Shown: positions 22,109 to 34,026, numbered from the stretch's first letter. The stretch: 64,000 nucleotides of DNA from Apiosordaria backusii (GCA_030549205.1 JAUKTV010000001.1:2542001-2606000); one strand, 5' to 3'. Notes: generated by a model from the letters alone, not told the origin. Translations and numbers: made by a program.

Positions 22109-23971
22109 ATGGTTTCCTTTTCGTGCGAGGTAAAGTCACAATGTCTCTTTTCCTTCATGCTTCATCCCTCCGTCAGCCATATCGGATACTGCTGCCGTGT
22201 TAAGACCAAACACACCTTGAACGGCCGTGTGTGTCGATTCCCCAATTGTCACCCCTCCCCCTTGTCGGTATTGGTCTGTTTTCCACCCCCCATGACCATC
22301 CCGAAGGGCAATCTCAACTGACATCACACACTCCCGCACACCACTACCACGGGTCACGGCGGCCAACATGGTCACCCACCCTGGCACACCACCCCTCCTT
22401 CCCGCACCCCACCCCCAGTCTTGATCAAGCTGATCCCTCCCTCCATTTCCCTGTTGCTTGTTTCTCCCACATCGCCACGAGAACACACACACTGCCGTCC
22501 ATATCTTCCCCGCGCTCCCCAGACACCCACCAATTAGTCTTGTTTTCACCCCGCTCCATATCTAACCATCGCTTCTGCCACTCTGAATAGGCCTGTGGAG
22601 ACATCTTCACCAAGAAGAAACTTGACCCGCACCGCAACCGTTGTCGAGGTGCTACCTTTACCTGCATCGACTGCATGGTACATTTTCCTGGCACAGAATA
22701 TCGCTGGCATACGGTACGACGACCTGGTCCGTTGTGTTACACCAGCAGAGCTGACTCGGACACAGAGTTGTATGAGTGAGGAACAAAAGTATCAGGGTGC
22801 CCTCTATAAAGAGAAGAAACCAAAGCAGCAGCAGCAGCAGCAGCAACGCGTCCCCCCTCTCGCACCACCTCCCCCACCCGCCGCCATGGCCCAACCAGCA
22901 TATGTTGAATCAGTCGCCGAGGAGGATAACTGGAAGAACTATGAGCAGCGCAGCGACGATGACAGCCGTTCCATCAATCTTCCAGAGGCGCCGACCCCGC
23001 CTTCCGCCGTTGACATTGGAGGCAATGTGAATGTCTTTGATTTTATGGTCGACAACCCCACACCAACCGCTTCTCATGTTTCGCTCCCCCTTCCCGTCCC
23101 CACTCAGGTTCCAGTCAACGAGGAGATGTCACTAGTTCGGTTTGACCCAGAGGCTAATGGCGTGGGTGACAACTTTGAGATGGAAGACAATGCCCTCATT
23201 CAACAAGACAACGGTGTTGTAGCGTTGAACCAGTTCCAGACACCGGCGCCAAAACAACCCCGGAGAAAGACCAAGGACGGCGAGAAGGATAGCGTCAAGA
23301 AGGACAAGAAGCGCAAGAGATTACACATCGAAACCGACCAGATCATGGTCGATGCCCCACCAGTGATGCACTCTGGCTTGACCGGTGGTTTGAACCGCCT
23401 CATGAGCAGACCATCTGTATTTCCGCCATCTCCCGACTACTCTGGAGACAACATTGCGACACCAGCAAGCCCTTTGAAGAAGACCAAGTCGTCGAAGCAC
23501 CACCACAAGTCGCTTGCGCGCACAACAACCGAGTCGCTGAGCAACGGCTTGATGGCCATGATTGCCGGGCCTGCCAAGGCGAAATCGTCCAAGAAGAAGG
23601 CTAAGACCAGTTCCAGCTCAAAGGATTCCAAGAAGAAGAGCACCAGCACTAGCAGCCCCAAGCGCCTCGAAGGCGGCAAGGAGCCCAAGCTTCTCGAGTA
23701 CCGGCCTGGATCCAAGGACAGCAAGGAAGGTGACGAGGCCAGTGGCCAGATGGTAGTGTACAAGCCTGCTGCCGACCACTTCCTGAGCCTCGTTACCAAG
23801 GGCCCCGAGAGTGAGAGGGGGTGCAGCGTCAACAAGGCACTTAAGCGGTACCATCGTGAGCGCAGCAACTCGGGCGTCAGTCTCAGCAAGTTGATGGAGG
23901 AGAAGGAGTTGTTTAAGTCATTGCGGATGAAGAAGAATGACCGGGGAGAGATCGTGTTGTTTTGCATTTGA
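22109..23971 (+). CDS. LYAR-type C2HC zinc-finger protein
   Basis: Three exons: 22109-22129 (MVSFSCE), 22591-22713 and 22766-23971, giving 449 residues. Together exons 1 and 2 make a complete zf-LYAR finger: SCEACGDIFTKKKLDPHRNRC, then CIDCMVHFPGTEYRWHTSC. The next segment SEEQKYQGALYKEKK is the usual extension in this family. LYAR proteins are nucleolar nucleic-acid-binding proteins linked to growth and ribosome production (family knowledge). The rest is low complexity: a Gln run at residues near 70, Lys-rich stretches (KSSKKKAKTSSSSKDSKKKS) and a conserved-looking C-terminal block. The first intron, 461 nt, is unusually long for this region and splits the finger after its first Cys. The second intron is 52 nt. 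Confidence 0.9.
22130..22590 (+). other. Long first intron of the LYAR-type gene (461 nt)
   Basis: Donor GTAAAG and acceptor AATAG bound an intron several times longer than the other introns here. It is C-rich and holds no open frame that I can support as a gene. It may carry regulatory sequence or an alternative promoter, which cannot be judged by eye. Confidence 0.75.
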
Positions 23972-24964
23972 GGCGGTGGTAGCATGGTGTGTCTGAGAAG
24001 TGTGTATGCATTATGGGAAAGGGGTAGCATCCGGGGGCTCCAAAGTTTGGGGCCTGGGTAATAACATCATTCCGATCTGGGAGTTAAGTGACGAGGCATG
24101 AGGGGCATATTGTCGGCATACGGTTCTTTTCATTTTTCTTTTGATGATACCTCTCGGCGATGGATGTGATGCATTCTTTTAGTCATTTCTTTCTCATATT
24201 CTGACAAGGTGCAAAGTCGCAGACTCACCTTGATTTTCTTTGTTTTTGGTCTCGCCGCCTCGATTAGGCAACTGGGGTTTTTTCATCTTTCTGGTCTGCG
24301 CAAGCTGGCTATTCTCTTTTCTCTCTAATCTCCTTTAATAGAAGCGGGAGCAAAGAAGATGGATGAGCTTGGTTGACCCTGGCGGTTTCTACCTGCCCTA
24401 TCGCCACTGATGGGAGTTTTAATATCCTGATTTCTATTTTGTTTGTTTGTTCAATGCTGTTTTTTCAAATGTTCCTTTCTTGTATTATCTACAATTTGAG
24501 GAAGGGAAGGGGAAACAAGGACAAGCAAATTAATGGTGGTGGCTTGGGGTTGGGGTTACTTGATACCTTTTTTACTGTGCTGCCATTTTCTGAAGGAGAA
24601 AATCAGGATAGAAAGTTTCTGTTTTGGAGTGAAATTTATGGGGAGGTCTTTTGACTGCGTTTTTGTTCGCTTGGTGGTTTTTCTATTCTGTGATTGGGGT
24701 TTTCTATGTCATGTATACCTATCATCAAACATTCTAGTTGGCAATTTCAAGAAAGCACACTTTTCAAGTTAAATCTGATGAAGGTCTTGCACAAAGATCA
24801 CTGCACTACACTATGTGTTCTCGGATATCAAACAACAACAATTTGAAGGTATTCAAAACTTGATATTATTTGCTTCGCTTCCTCTTCTCCGATTCATACA
24901 CATCATTAACATCCTGTTTACATCAACTCTCCCCCCTTCATCATTATTACTACACACCAATTTC
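23972..24964. other. Convergent spacer between the LYAR-type gene and PEX10
   Basis: T-rich 3' sequence on both sides. No gene seen. Confidence 0.6.
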
Positions 24965-26254
24965 TCAGTGAGCACGCACAGCAGCAAACATTCCCACCCT
25001 CAGAGGTAAAATCTTTTGCCCCAGCGCCTCCCTCCTGCACAGCGGACACTCGGGTTTTTCTCTGACCCAATCCCCGATGCACTCCCAGCAGAACACATGG
25101 CCGCAGGTCGTCACGGCCGGGTCTTTGAGCTCTTCTAGGCACAAGGTGCATTTCCTCTGGGAGAAACCCTTTATCCAGGCCATTTGGTTCTCATCAGATA
25201 AATCATACCGCGGCTTTGTCCCCCCCTTCACCAACGGTGTGTGCGTCGTCCTTGCAATCTCAGGGAGAGATCTTTGATTCTGAGGGGGGCTGGGGGCGGA
25301 GGTATCAAGGAGGGAGGTGTTGAGGGCGTAGGCGTTGTCGTCTAGGGACACCTCCACGGGACCAGAGGGTATATAACGGTCGTTGGTGGGGATGTCGTCG
25401 AGGTTGGTGGAGGAGGGGGAAGAGGAGGAGGAGAGCTGGGAGGAGAGGTGGAGGTAGGAGCGGACGAGCATTTGGGTTACTAGGAGGACTCCGAGGACTT
25501 CGTAGCCGGCGCGGCCACCGGATTGGCTGCCGGGGGTATCAGGGATTCGTTTGGTGAAGATGTAGCGGAGGCCGAAGAGACGCTTGGAGAGGGAGTAGTA
25601 CGCGCCGGTGAAGTAGAAGGTGGCGAGGGTTACGGCGTGGATGTGGGCGGGGTTGGTGAGGGAGGAGAGGTGGGTGAGGATGTAGCGGAGGATGCGGGCT
25701 TCGGAGGTGGACTGGCCGGTTTTGGTGGTGTCGAGGCCGCGTTTGGTTAGGTTGGTGAGGCGGGTGGTGAGGAGGCGGCGGAGGGAGGAGCGGAGTTTGG
25801 GGAGGAGGAGGGAGAGGAGGTAGGGGGTTAGTGTGGAGGTTGCTATGAAGCCTGCTCTGCGGCCTATGGAGGGTAGCAGAGGGCCGGGTTCGTCGGTTGA
25901 TTTTGGGGGGACGTGGTCGTCGGGGTAGGTGGTTTGTGATTGGGGGGAGGGAGGTGAAGGGGGGGCTTCGACTTGGACGAGGTCGCAGTATTCTTCTCCT
26001 AGGGTGCGGTTGCCGATTAGGGTTGTGAGGCAGAGGTAGAGGGCATCGCCTAATGTGCGGGTTTCGGTCGCCCAGGAGTGTGCGGATCGCGCACCGCGGA
26101 GACGGCGGTGGAGGTCAGAGATTTGGTTGGTGAGGAGGCCTTGGAAGTAGACGTCTTTTTGGTGGGCGCGGATGATGTCTGGCGCGGCGGCGTATGGGTA
26201 TGGGGAGCTTGTGAGAGGCGGTGGCGGTTGCGATTTGGGGGGTTGTGATGCCAT
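24965..26254 (-). CDS. PEX10: Peroxin-10 RING E3 ligase of the peroxisomal membrane
   Basis: Single-exon, 429 residues. With Pex2 and Pex12 it forms the RING complex that ubiquitinates the import receptor Pex5 at the peroxisome membrane (family knowledge). The N-terminal half carries the Pex2/12 membrane domain, with hydrophobic segments around residues 145-165 and 205-230. The C-terminal RING is complete: CTLC, CGHVFCWEC and CPLCRRE give the C3HC4 pattern near residues 372-411. A Ser-rich disordered spacer separates the halves. The start ATG 26254 fits the family's N-terminus (PDIIRAHQKD). It is head to head with the ERD1-like gene, so they share a 475-bp promoter region. Confidence 0.95.
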   Translation of the reverse strand: MASQPPKSQPPPPLTSSPYPYAAAPDIIRAHQKDVYFQGLLTNQISDLHRRLRGARSAHSWATETRTLGDALYLCLTTLIGNRTLGEEYCDLVQVEAPPSPPSPQSQTTYPDDHVPPKSTDEPGPLLPSIGRRAGFIATSTLTPYLLSLLLPKLRSSLRRLLTTRLTNLTKRGLDTTKTGQSTSEARILRYILTHLSSLTNPAHIHAVTLATFYFTGAYYSLSKRLFGLRYIFTKRIPDTPGSQSGGRAGYEVLGVLLVTQMLVRSYLHLSSQLSSSSSPSSTNLDDIPTNDRYIPSGPVEVSLDDNAYALNTSLLDTSAPSPPQNQRSLPEIARTTHTPLVKGGTKPRYDLSDENQMAWIKGFSQRKCTLCLEELKDPAVTTCGHVFCWECIGDWVREKPECPLCRREALGQKILPLRVGMFAAVRAH

Positions 26255-26729
26255 TGTGTTTGTTGCGAATAGAGATTCCTAGTGGTAGTCTGTCCCAGCG
26301 CTCAGCGCATTTGTTCGTTTCAACAAACGTTTACGGTTGAAGATTGGAGGCGCGTGAAGTCAAACGGTGTCGTGGTGTTGATGCTCGGCTTTGGAGTCTT
26401 GGACCTCGGCGTGCTCTGGATTGACGCACCGGTATCCCTGTCCCTGAATGCGGGCGCAACAGGGGGGCCGTTTCGGGTTAGGTTGGTCCCACATGCCCCA
26501 ACGTCCAGGCTGACGTCGGTCTCCAAAATTAATTACAGGGGGCACAGGACAGCACGCGACGGTGTACGTTCGAATAAGGTATGTAATTCATTTCGAAACA
26601 CGATTTTCGCTGGACAGTTTTTTTTTTGTGAAGTCAACACTTTCTCTCGCTTTGCTCTTCATTAACTTATTCCACCCTTCCAACATTTCTCGATGCCTGT
26701 GGTAAAGGCATCACCAATAGACAGGCACA
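26255..26729. promoter_or_regulatory. Shared divergent promoter of PEX10 and ERD1
   Basis: 475 bp between start codons of opposite genes. It must hold both core promoters; no specific binding site is claimed. Confidence 0.6.
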
Positions 26730-28009
26730 ATGAGCGGTGACCCGGCAGTTGAGCCGCAGCTCGATTCGTTCAGCTTGGCTTTTCCCCTTCCCTACCGGGT
26801 TGCAATTATCGTGATTCTGGGTATGCACTGTTTGTGGATTTGAAAGTAAAATCCCGTTATTCTAACATAGTCATTGCAGCCGTTTGGGGATGGGGTGTCA
26901 ACCTTCATTTCCTTCACATCCGACGAATCGATGTGCCCTCTTTGATCCGGTACCCGGGCAGGTCGAGCTCGGCCCAACTGACCCATCACCATTCGACCTA
27001 CCGCATCGCCTCCCTCCTCTCCTCCGCCTCCGGACTGTCGATAGTAATATTCTGGATGCTTACCCGAGGAGACCCTCGCCGTGTCATCGACTACGATTGG
27101 ATTTCCATGACGAACCTGCTCGTTATCGCCCTGCTCTTCTCCATCCCGCTCCGCAAACTGTCCGTATCCCACCACGGAAGAAGTCGCCTCCTCAGGACTT
27201 TGAAGAGGGTCAGTGTTGGAGGCTTGGCCGAGGCAAAAGACGGGAAGTTTGGCGATATCTTGCTTGCCGATGTCCTGACCAGCTACGCCAAGGTGCTGGC
27301 CGATCTCTTTGTCTGCCTTTGCATGTTCCTCACTAGCAATGGTTCTGCTACTGCCAGACCGGATCGGGGATGCGGAGGTGATGTTCTTGTCCCGTTCATC
27401 ATGGCTGTTCCCAGCGCCATTCGACTGCGGCAATGTCTGATTGAATACGTTCGTGTTCGGAGCGCCCCTTTGAGGGAGGCCACAGGATGGGGTGGTCAAC
27501 ATTTGGCCAACGCGGCCAAGTATTCAACTGCTTTCCCAGTCATTATCCTGGGCGCCATGTTGAGAAACCAGACCGAGGCTGCACCCGGCCTGTCCCGCGC
27601 GTGGATTGCCACGTCTTTGCTAAACTCGTTCTACAGTTTCTACTGGGACGTTGCCAAGGATTGGGATCTGACTCTCTTCTCCGCTGCACGGGAGAGAAAC
27701 TCTCCTGACCATCCGTTTGGGCTGAGAAGGAAGTTGCTGGTGCATAAGCCAGGGGTCTACTACGCAGTTATTGCGCTGGATTTGACTTTGCGGTGCACGT
27801 GGATGATCAAGCTGAATCCCAGTCTTGACCAAATCAGCAACTTTGAGAGCTCGATTTTTCTCATTCAATTCCTAGAGGTGTTTAGGCGCTGGGTATGGAT
27901 TTTCTTCCGAGTCGAGACGGAATGGATTAGGAATACCCCGACTGGGTTGGGCGCTGAGGACATTTTGTTGGGGGACTTTCAAGGAAACAAGTACGAAGAC
28001 GAGGACTGA
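26730..28009 (+). CDS. ERD1: ERD1/EXS-domain Golgi membrane protein
   Basis: Two exons, 26730-26820 and 26880-28009, 406 residues. The 59-nt intron has a GTATGC donor, a CTAAC branch site and a GCAG acceptor. The protein is a multi-pass EXS-domain protein without an SPX domain, the plan of yeast Erd1, which recycles phosphate from the Golgi lumen and affects glycosyltransferase and HDEL-protein retention (family knowledge). Typical EXS signatures are visible: WGWGVNLHFLH near the start, then SFYWDVAKDWDLTLF and LEVFRRWVWIFFRVETEW near the end. The first membrane segment is split by the intron. Confidence 0.9.
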
Positions 28010-28661
28010 AGAGGTTGGCTCTTTGGGATTACACCTGTTTGGACCGGAGACGAATAAAGTCGGCTGACTTTTATTCTTGGGCATAGGCTGGTATAGACTG
28101 GAATGGACAACACGACACATATATCATGGAGCAGGCGTTCAGGCAGAGTTTGGATTAGGTATGGACTGGTATCTCCGATGACCATCTCACTTTATGCTAA
28201 TATAGAACAGCGAGAATTTACATAGCATTGGTCAGAACACAATAACACACCCAGACTCGAATAGAAATTCACATCATTATGACATGTACCTTGAACTCGG
28301 AGCCCGCGGAGGCTCGACCCGGCACGGCAGCCTCTCCGCTTAATGCTGCCATTCCGGACAAAGACTGAATTTTGTAGTGCGGTCAACTTCAACAAAGGAG
28401 AGCACCGAAGAAGTTCCGCCAACCACGGCAAGCCCTTGGGATGACTGAAAGGGCGCAAACGTGGCTTTGCGTCTTCGGCTTGTCGTTTCTTTGTCATGAT
28501 GCTGTAAAGTCCCGACAGTTTGGTTTCGACGGCCACGCGACCTTCTTGTGTCCGCATTCGACCATTTTTATCCCAAGCATGCCCCTTATCTCAGAAAATG
28601 TGGTCCTCTCTGATCAACTATCCATGACATGTTTGACATGATATAGGGTCAACCGGCCGAC
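28010..28661. other. Spacer after ERD1
   Basis: No gene supported; the right end may hold an untranslated exon of the 995-residue protein gene. Confidence 0.5.
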
Positions 28662-31649
28662 ATGAGTACTGACGTACCACTCACACAACATCCCAATGGC
28701 TCGGTATCGTCTTTGGTCAGGGCAAAGATGCAAGGCGCCCACCAGTTCTCACCTCCTCCCGTGGAACAGGTCCAAAGATATTACACCAAGAATCTACCCC
28801 CACCCCCAGACAAACGATATTCCTCGACGTCTGTTCTCAGCAAGGAGATGAATGTGGCATTTGCAGAGTCTGAAGGCATGCTCTCGCTTGATTGGATCTC
28901 GGTCGAAGATAATCGCAAGAAGACAACAGAGAAACCGAAAAAGGGACTCCATCAAGTTGTCCCACCATCTCAGCTGGACACGCACATTGCAATCCCAACT
29001 CAGTCATCCGACGATGTCATCTCCCCTCAGCCAAAATCAGCCCATCCTAAGTTATGGAAGATGACGGGGCATGATGCCTTCCGTACGCCCATATCGAGAG
29101 AGGGATCTCTGGATTCAGTACGGCACGTCACCGACCACAGGGTTCAGGAGAAGCCCGATTCAGATTTCGCTCTTGAAGAGGCGGACCCACGCCAGCAATT
29201 ACAAGAACATGAGCATGCCAGAGCAAAGGGACCGAAGAACTCGCTAACGGAATCATTATGGTTGCCCTCTCCGTTGAGTGATCGTGAGATGATTTTTCCC
29301 CTGCAGAGGGATGTCAGTCGAGACCCGGTGACAGCCGTCTCGGATGCAGCATCGATGGATCTCAACACCGCGCTGCGAACATTGGAACCACAACACAGGC
29401 GCCCGTCCGGTGCATCTTCCGTCAATATGAAGCCAAGGAGCAGATTGGGCTCGGATCCGCATGTACTCCCTCCCACTTCACACATCGTTCGACACAACAA
29501 ACCCGATTTCCCTCGTGAGAAGAAGGTGCCTGCAGGGCCCTCACCGTTGAAGAAGACGCCCCGATCGGCCGTACATGATGATTACGCATGGTCTCGAGGC
29601 TACCGCATACCAGATTCAGACGACCACAGGTCCAGTCATGACATGTATCATGAAGCTGCTGTGGAAATGGTGTCCAAAATACCCCCGAACTCACCTGCTC
29701 ATATATCTTCCACGGCTAGCTCATCGAAGCATGTACCCCTTGAGCAAATCATCAAGGGTCTCTACTTGACCGAAAAAACAATGACAGAACCAGGGAATGC
29801 AAGCAGTGAGCCCAGTAGTTGGGGTTATAACAGTAGCCACTCGACCAAACCTTTGCTAGCTTCTCCTTCTCGGCCGCCTCCTTCGTCATATCATTATCAC
29901 CAAGCCCCGCGCGAGAGCCAGCAATTGCAAAATATCCGCCGTCCCTCAGCAAGCAGTGCGTTCAGTGCCACAAGTGCAACAAGCGCTACCCAGAAGTACC
30001 TCGATCCTGACGACCGGTCCATCATAGCAAGCACTAGCACCTTTGGCGGCCCTTCACATTTCCATTTCCATCCTCACTCGCCTCCACACTCGCGCAAGCC
30101 ATCCCGGAGTTCCCCATCGCCCTCTCCATCTCAAAAGCCTTCCCCGCCTGGCGAGGTCGGTAAGGAGCTTGGTGGCCTTGACGGGGACGTCCAAGCAGAC
30201 GGGGATTCAAGCATGGGCGGCGGAGGACGAAGAACTCTCAGCATCTCGGGGACGAGGGGAACACGATCGATACCTATTTCCAAGCCAGGAAGCGACATTG
30301 TCACTCATACTATCAGCATTGACCCCAAGTCTCACGATCGTTGGTCAAATCATGGCTTCCCCTCCCCGACAGCGCTCAAAAGGCACAGTTCCATCATCTC
30401 CCGAGTCTTCAGGCGTTCCTCGGGTGTCCCTGCCGGGCTTTCTAATCTATCCCCTGGAGCGTTCTCTACAAGCACGGAGCAGAAAGGACCGTACAACCAA
30501 ATGCTAGAACAGGCGCAGCACCAGCGAGCTCTACGACAACTGCAACATCAGTATGGACAAGGCCTAGACGCAAAACCTAGCTCGCCAACCTCACCAACCC
30601 ATTTGTCTTTCTCGGCCATTGCCTCCAAAGCTGTCAGTAAGGCAGGATCAGCTGCCACTGCACCCTTCAAAAGCCCTGAAGAAAGACGCCGTTCGAAGCT
30701 CAAGAACAAGATCAAAGTCTATGGCGATGAGGGTCAGCTCTTGGGACTGGAGGAGGGTGCGACACCATTCAAGAACAAGACTGAAAGGACGAACAACGAA
30801 GCTGCTGCCAGGCTGTCGAGGCACTCGATACTCGCGGGAGATAACAGCATGAAATCAGTCCATGAACTCATGGGAGAAGGCACCCTCATCCCGCCCAACG
30901 ATAATCCAATTTGGATGGGTCCGGGAGTCGCTACTTACGTCCACGGCACCTCAGTATCTTCAATTCCCAGATTCGTCTCAACTCCCTCGGGCGTGGCGTC
31001 CGTTCACCTCTCCACAGCAGGAACAAACACGGCTTCTGGCACCGACTCCAACTCCGTTTGGTCCCGAGCGCCCACCATATCCGCAACAGGCACGCCCACT
31101 AGGACAACATTCGGGAGTCTTGCTCCCCCTCCCCCCATTACCGCCACAAGAGGCAGCACATCATCTCCTCCAGCTCGATATCACCGTAAAACCCCAGCTG
31201 GAGGGAGCGACACCAGCCACAACCACAGCCACAGTCGCAGTCCTGCCGTTGGACCAAGGCTACCTGTCACGGCCGTAGGGGAGGATCGGTATAGTCCTGC
31301 GTCTTCACTACCTTTACCACCGGCGCACCCGCCGTTTGTCCCTAGGTCTTTTACACCGCAGGTGTCGGTGCTGGATAAGCCGCTTAAGCCGGCTAGGGGG
31401 ACCAGCCCAAGACCTACTCCGAGCCCTACACCCTCGGCGAGGGCAAGAACAGAGAGTGAAAGTCCAGGGTTGAGTACTGCTGCTGGTAGCGGGGCGTACG
31501 GGGGGACGGGAACGGGGGCGGTAGGGTTAGGGGTTATTTTGCCGCTGAGGATTAAGAGCGTGATTGAGAACGAGGAGAAGCAAAAGAGGGGGAAGGAGAG
31601 GGAAAAGAATGATGTTATGGAGGCTGAGGGGGTTAAGAATGTTTTGTGA
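28662..31649 (+). CDS. Unrecognised large disordered Ser/Pro-rich protein
   Basis: A 995-residue frame from ATG 28662 with no domain I recognise. It is rich in Ser, Pro, Thr and His. A conserved-looking core at roughly residues 560-760 contains a Ser/Arg block (KRHSSIISRVFRRSS), a coil-prone Gln/His stretch (MLEQAQHQRALRQLQHQYGQ) and a basic block (SPEERRRSKLKNKIKVYGDE). The many RRSS, RKPS and RRPS sites suggest a heavily phosphorylated regulatory or scaffold protein (inference only). The reading frame is long and codon-biased, so coding is likely. The sequence just before the ATG looks like an acceptor (GATATAG), so an upstream exon is possible. Confidence 0.75.
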   Translation: MSTDVPLTQHPNGSVSSLVRAKMQGAHQFSPPPVEQVQRYYTKNLPPPPDKRYSSTSVLSKEMNVAFAESEGMLSLDWISVEDNRKKTTEKPKKGLHQVVPPSQLDTHIAIPTQSSDDVISPQPKSAHPKLWKMTGHDAFRTPISREGSLDSVRHVTDHRVQEKPDSDFALEEADPRQQLQEHEHARAKGPKNSLTESLWLPSPLSDREMIFPLQRDVSRDPVTAVSDAASMDLNTALRTLEPQHRRPSGASSVNMKPRSRLGSDPHVLPPTSHIVRHNKPDFPREKKVPAGPSPLKKTPRSAVHDDYAWSRGYRIPDSDDHRSSHDMYHEAAVEMVSKIPPNSPAHISSTASSSKHVPLEQIIKGLYLTEKTMTEPGNASSEPSSWGYNSSHSTKPLLASPSRPPPSSYHYHQAPRESQQLQNIRRPSASSAFSATSATSATQKYLDPDDRSIIASTSTFGGPSHFHFHPHSPPHSRKPSRSSPSPSPSQKPSPPGEVGKELGGLDGDVQADGDSSMGGGGRRTLSISGTRGTRSIPISKPGSDIVTHTISIDPKSHDRWSNHGFPSPTALKRHSSIISRVFRRSSGVPAGLSNLSPGAFSTSTEQKGPYNQMLEQAQHQRALRQLQHQYGQGLDAKPSSPTSPTHLSFSAIASKAVSKAGSAATAPFKSPEERRRSKLKNKIKVYGDEGQLLGLEEGATPFKNKTERTNNEAAARLSRHSILAGDNSMKSVHELMGEGTLIPPNDNPIWMGPGVATYVHGTSVSSIPRFVSTPSGVASVHLSTAGTNTASGTDSNSVWSRAPTISATGTPTRTTFGSLAPPPPITATRGSTSSPPARYHRKTPAGGSDTSHNHSHSRSPAVGPRLPVTAVGEDRYSPASSLPLPPAHPPFVPRSFTPQVSVLDKPLKPARGTSPRPTPSPTPSARARTESESPGLSTAAGSGAYGGTGTGAVGLGVILPLRIKSVIENEEKQKRGKEREKNDVMEAEGVKNVL

Positions 31650-32489
31650 GGAATTGATGAAGATGAGGGTTGATGAGTTGGTATAGAGATTTATGGTAGA
31701 TAGTGCATGATAGTTTAGATGATGCATGGTTTCGGGTTGGGTAGAAGATGTGTATTATTAGACTGAGCTAGGTACATACATATAGCAACTCGCTCACGGG
31801 CGGACAGTTTGGGAGAATTCATGGATCGATCGATGGCTTTTAGTACAAGGTAGTTGATGTCAAATGGTCTGTTGGAAGACTATATATCTCTTATTTAGAG
31901 AAGGAGAAGCCCACGAATTCAACAAGCATTGACTCTGTCCAAGCTGCTCTGCGACTGCGGCCTCAGGGTGTCCTCTCCCCCTATCTTGTTCCCCTCTCTA
32001 AGAGGAGAATCGAGGTTTATATGTTAGTTCAGGCGCTCCGATTTTCAACAGAACAGGACCCCCAGCTACTACTTTTCTGCCTTTTGATACCTCCCTCAAC
32101 GATGAGGTGTGTCAGAAATGCGTGTGTTTGCAGAAGCGACACTGACGTCACCCCCACTTATCGAACAAAAAGCTACCCCACATTCCCCATCCCCTTCCGT
32201 TCAAGACACCTCCAGCACTCCAGAAAACCCACCGCTTGTTGCTTGTCTTGCCGGCCGAGGTCCACCAAACACTCCCGTCCGGCTTTTGACTCCCGAAACG
32301 CCCCGCACTGGCCATTCTCAAGTCAGCCAGTCACTGCAAGCTGCATGTGCTGTGTACCTTGGTGAATAGTATAGTACTTTAGCACCATCGCCTTATCCGA
32401 GCCTTACCTTATCCAACCCCTCTCTCACCCCCTTAACAAAGCCCGCCCGCCTTACCTACCTATCTACCTTAGCTTTCGCCGGCCCGAAG
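31650..32489. other. Spacer before the Nudix gene
   Basis: No gene seen. The last 150 bases are CT-rich leader-like sequence. Confidence 0.6.
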
Positions 32490-33943
32490 ATGAGCAACAC
32501 TTTGATGGTGTCTGAGCTTCATCAGTCAGAACAACCACAAGAACACAAGGAACTCATTTCAGCACCTACCCAACCAGGCGAACAACAAGAGGAAGAGACA
32601 AAGACAGTTATTCAGGGGGCTCACGATCCGCCGGATCCGGATACCGCTCTGAGTGCTCAAGCAACCGAGGGAGAAAGAGATACTGAAGAGGAAGAAGAAG
32701 AGAAACTAGACGAAGGGTCGTATTACTGGAAGAGGGAGACGATGGCGCCGTTGAATGCTGTTTCTGCTGTGAGTTCTCATTATGAAGTCTATGAGAGAGA
32801 GGGCCGGTGATTGACTGTGTGAGATGTGTAATAGGCAGCAGTAGCAAGACTACGAGCGTTCAAACCGCCCCCTTTCCCGCTGTGGGATCGGCTGCCTGTG
32901 AGCCGGCGGGCTGCGGTGCTGTTGCTGCTGTATGCGGATAAGAAGGGGGATTTGAGGGTTGTGATTACCATGCGCGCGGCGACGCTGAGGAGTTTCTCTG
33001 GTGGGTTACACACAAATTTCATGAGAATCAACTTCATGCAGATAGCTAACAGCATGAACAGGTCACGCCGCACTGCCGGGTGGAAAAGCAGATACTATCC
33101 AGGAGACCCCTTGTATGCCCTCTCTCACTCCATCTTTTCCCACACACATGCTAATGAAATAAAAAAGACCAAATCGCCCGCCGCGAAGCCTACGAAGAAA
33201 TCGGCCTCCCCCTCGACAACGCCCACCTCCCCCCTCCCTTCACAATCGAGCACCTCTGCTACCTCCCCGCCAACCTCGCCCGCACCGAGCTCGTCGTCCG
33301 CCCCGTCGTCGCCCTCTTGCACACCTCCCCCCCGTCCTCCACCGTCACCACCTCCAGCAGTTTTTCCCATAGCCCCACCACCCCGGTGGTCTCATCCCAG
33401 CCAAACCCAACAATAACAGCCGAAGAGTCTCTAATCCCCAAACTCGACGCCAAAGAAGTCGCCGCCGTTTTTTCTGCCCCGTTTCATAATTTCCTAAAAT
33501 CTACTGATGAACCTGGCCATGAAAGGGTTGAAGGGGAATGGTACAATGGCGCCTGGACAACTTGGCATGAAGAGCCCTGGAGGATGCACTTTTTTTATGT
33601 TCCTGTTACTAACCAGCGGGTTACCAAGCCTAAAGTCCGTGAGGGAGGGCTGGCTTCCCTTGCGGAGGACCATAACCCTGATGAGGAGGCGGCGGAGGAG
33701 GAGAAGAGGTATAAAGTCTGGGGTATGACTGCACGGATATTGGTGGATGCTGCTACGATTGCGTATGGAGAAAAACCCGAGTTTGAGCATAATAGTCATT
33801 TTGGGGATGAGAGGATTATCGAGGGACTGGAGAGGTTGGGGAGGTTGGGGGAGAAGAAGAGGCGGGGGAGCACGGTGACGAAGGAGGATGTGAAGAGGGC
33901 GGCGGAGGTGATGACGAGGAAGGAGGAGGGGAGTAAGATGTGA
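32490..33943 (+). CDS. PCD1: Nudix hydrolase, CoA diphosphatase type
   Basis: Four exons: 32490-32768, 32835-33000, 33062-33112 and 33168-33943, giving 423 residues. The motif LPGGKAD followed by YQIARREAYEEIGLP is the Nudix box (RE-x2-EE-x-G) of peroxisomal CoA diphosphatases such as yeast Pcd1, which cleave CoA and oxidised CoA (family knowledge). RLRAFKPPPFPLWDRLPVSRRAAVL is the usual lead-in. The 93-residue N-terminus is disordered and acidic; related proteins often begin nearer MAPLNAVSA, so ATG 32742 is a possible alternative start. A Ser/Pro/Thr insert follows the Nudix box. No clear C-terminal PTS1 tripeptide is seen (it ends SKM, a weak match). The gene is tail to tail with the copper transporter gene, 83 bp apart. 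Confidence 0.9.
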
Positions 33944-34026
33944 TTTTGGATCATGAAGTCTATTTGTTTGGGTGAGATCGAGAGGATTCGATTAGATTAG
34001 ATGGCGCTAGATACAGTAGAGATGAA

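Noticed and set aside
26792..27502. 236-codon minus-strand frame
   Set aside because: Antisense to the ERD1/EXS coding exon.
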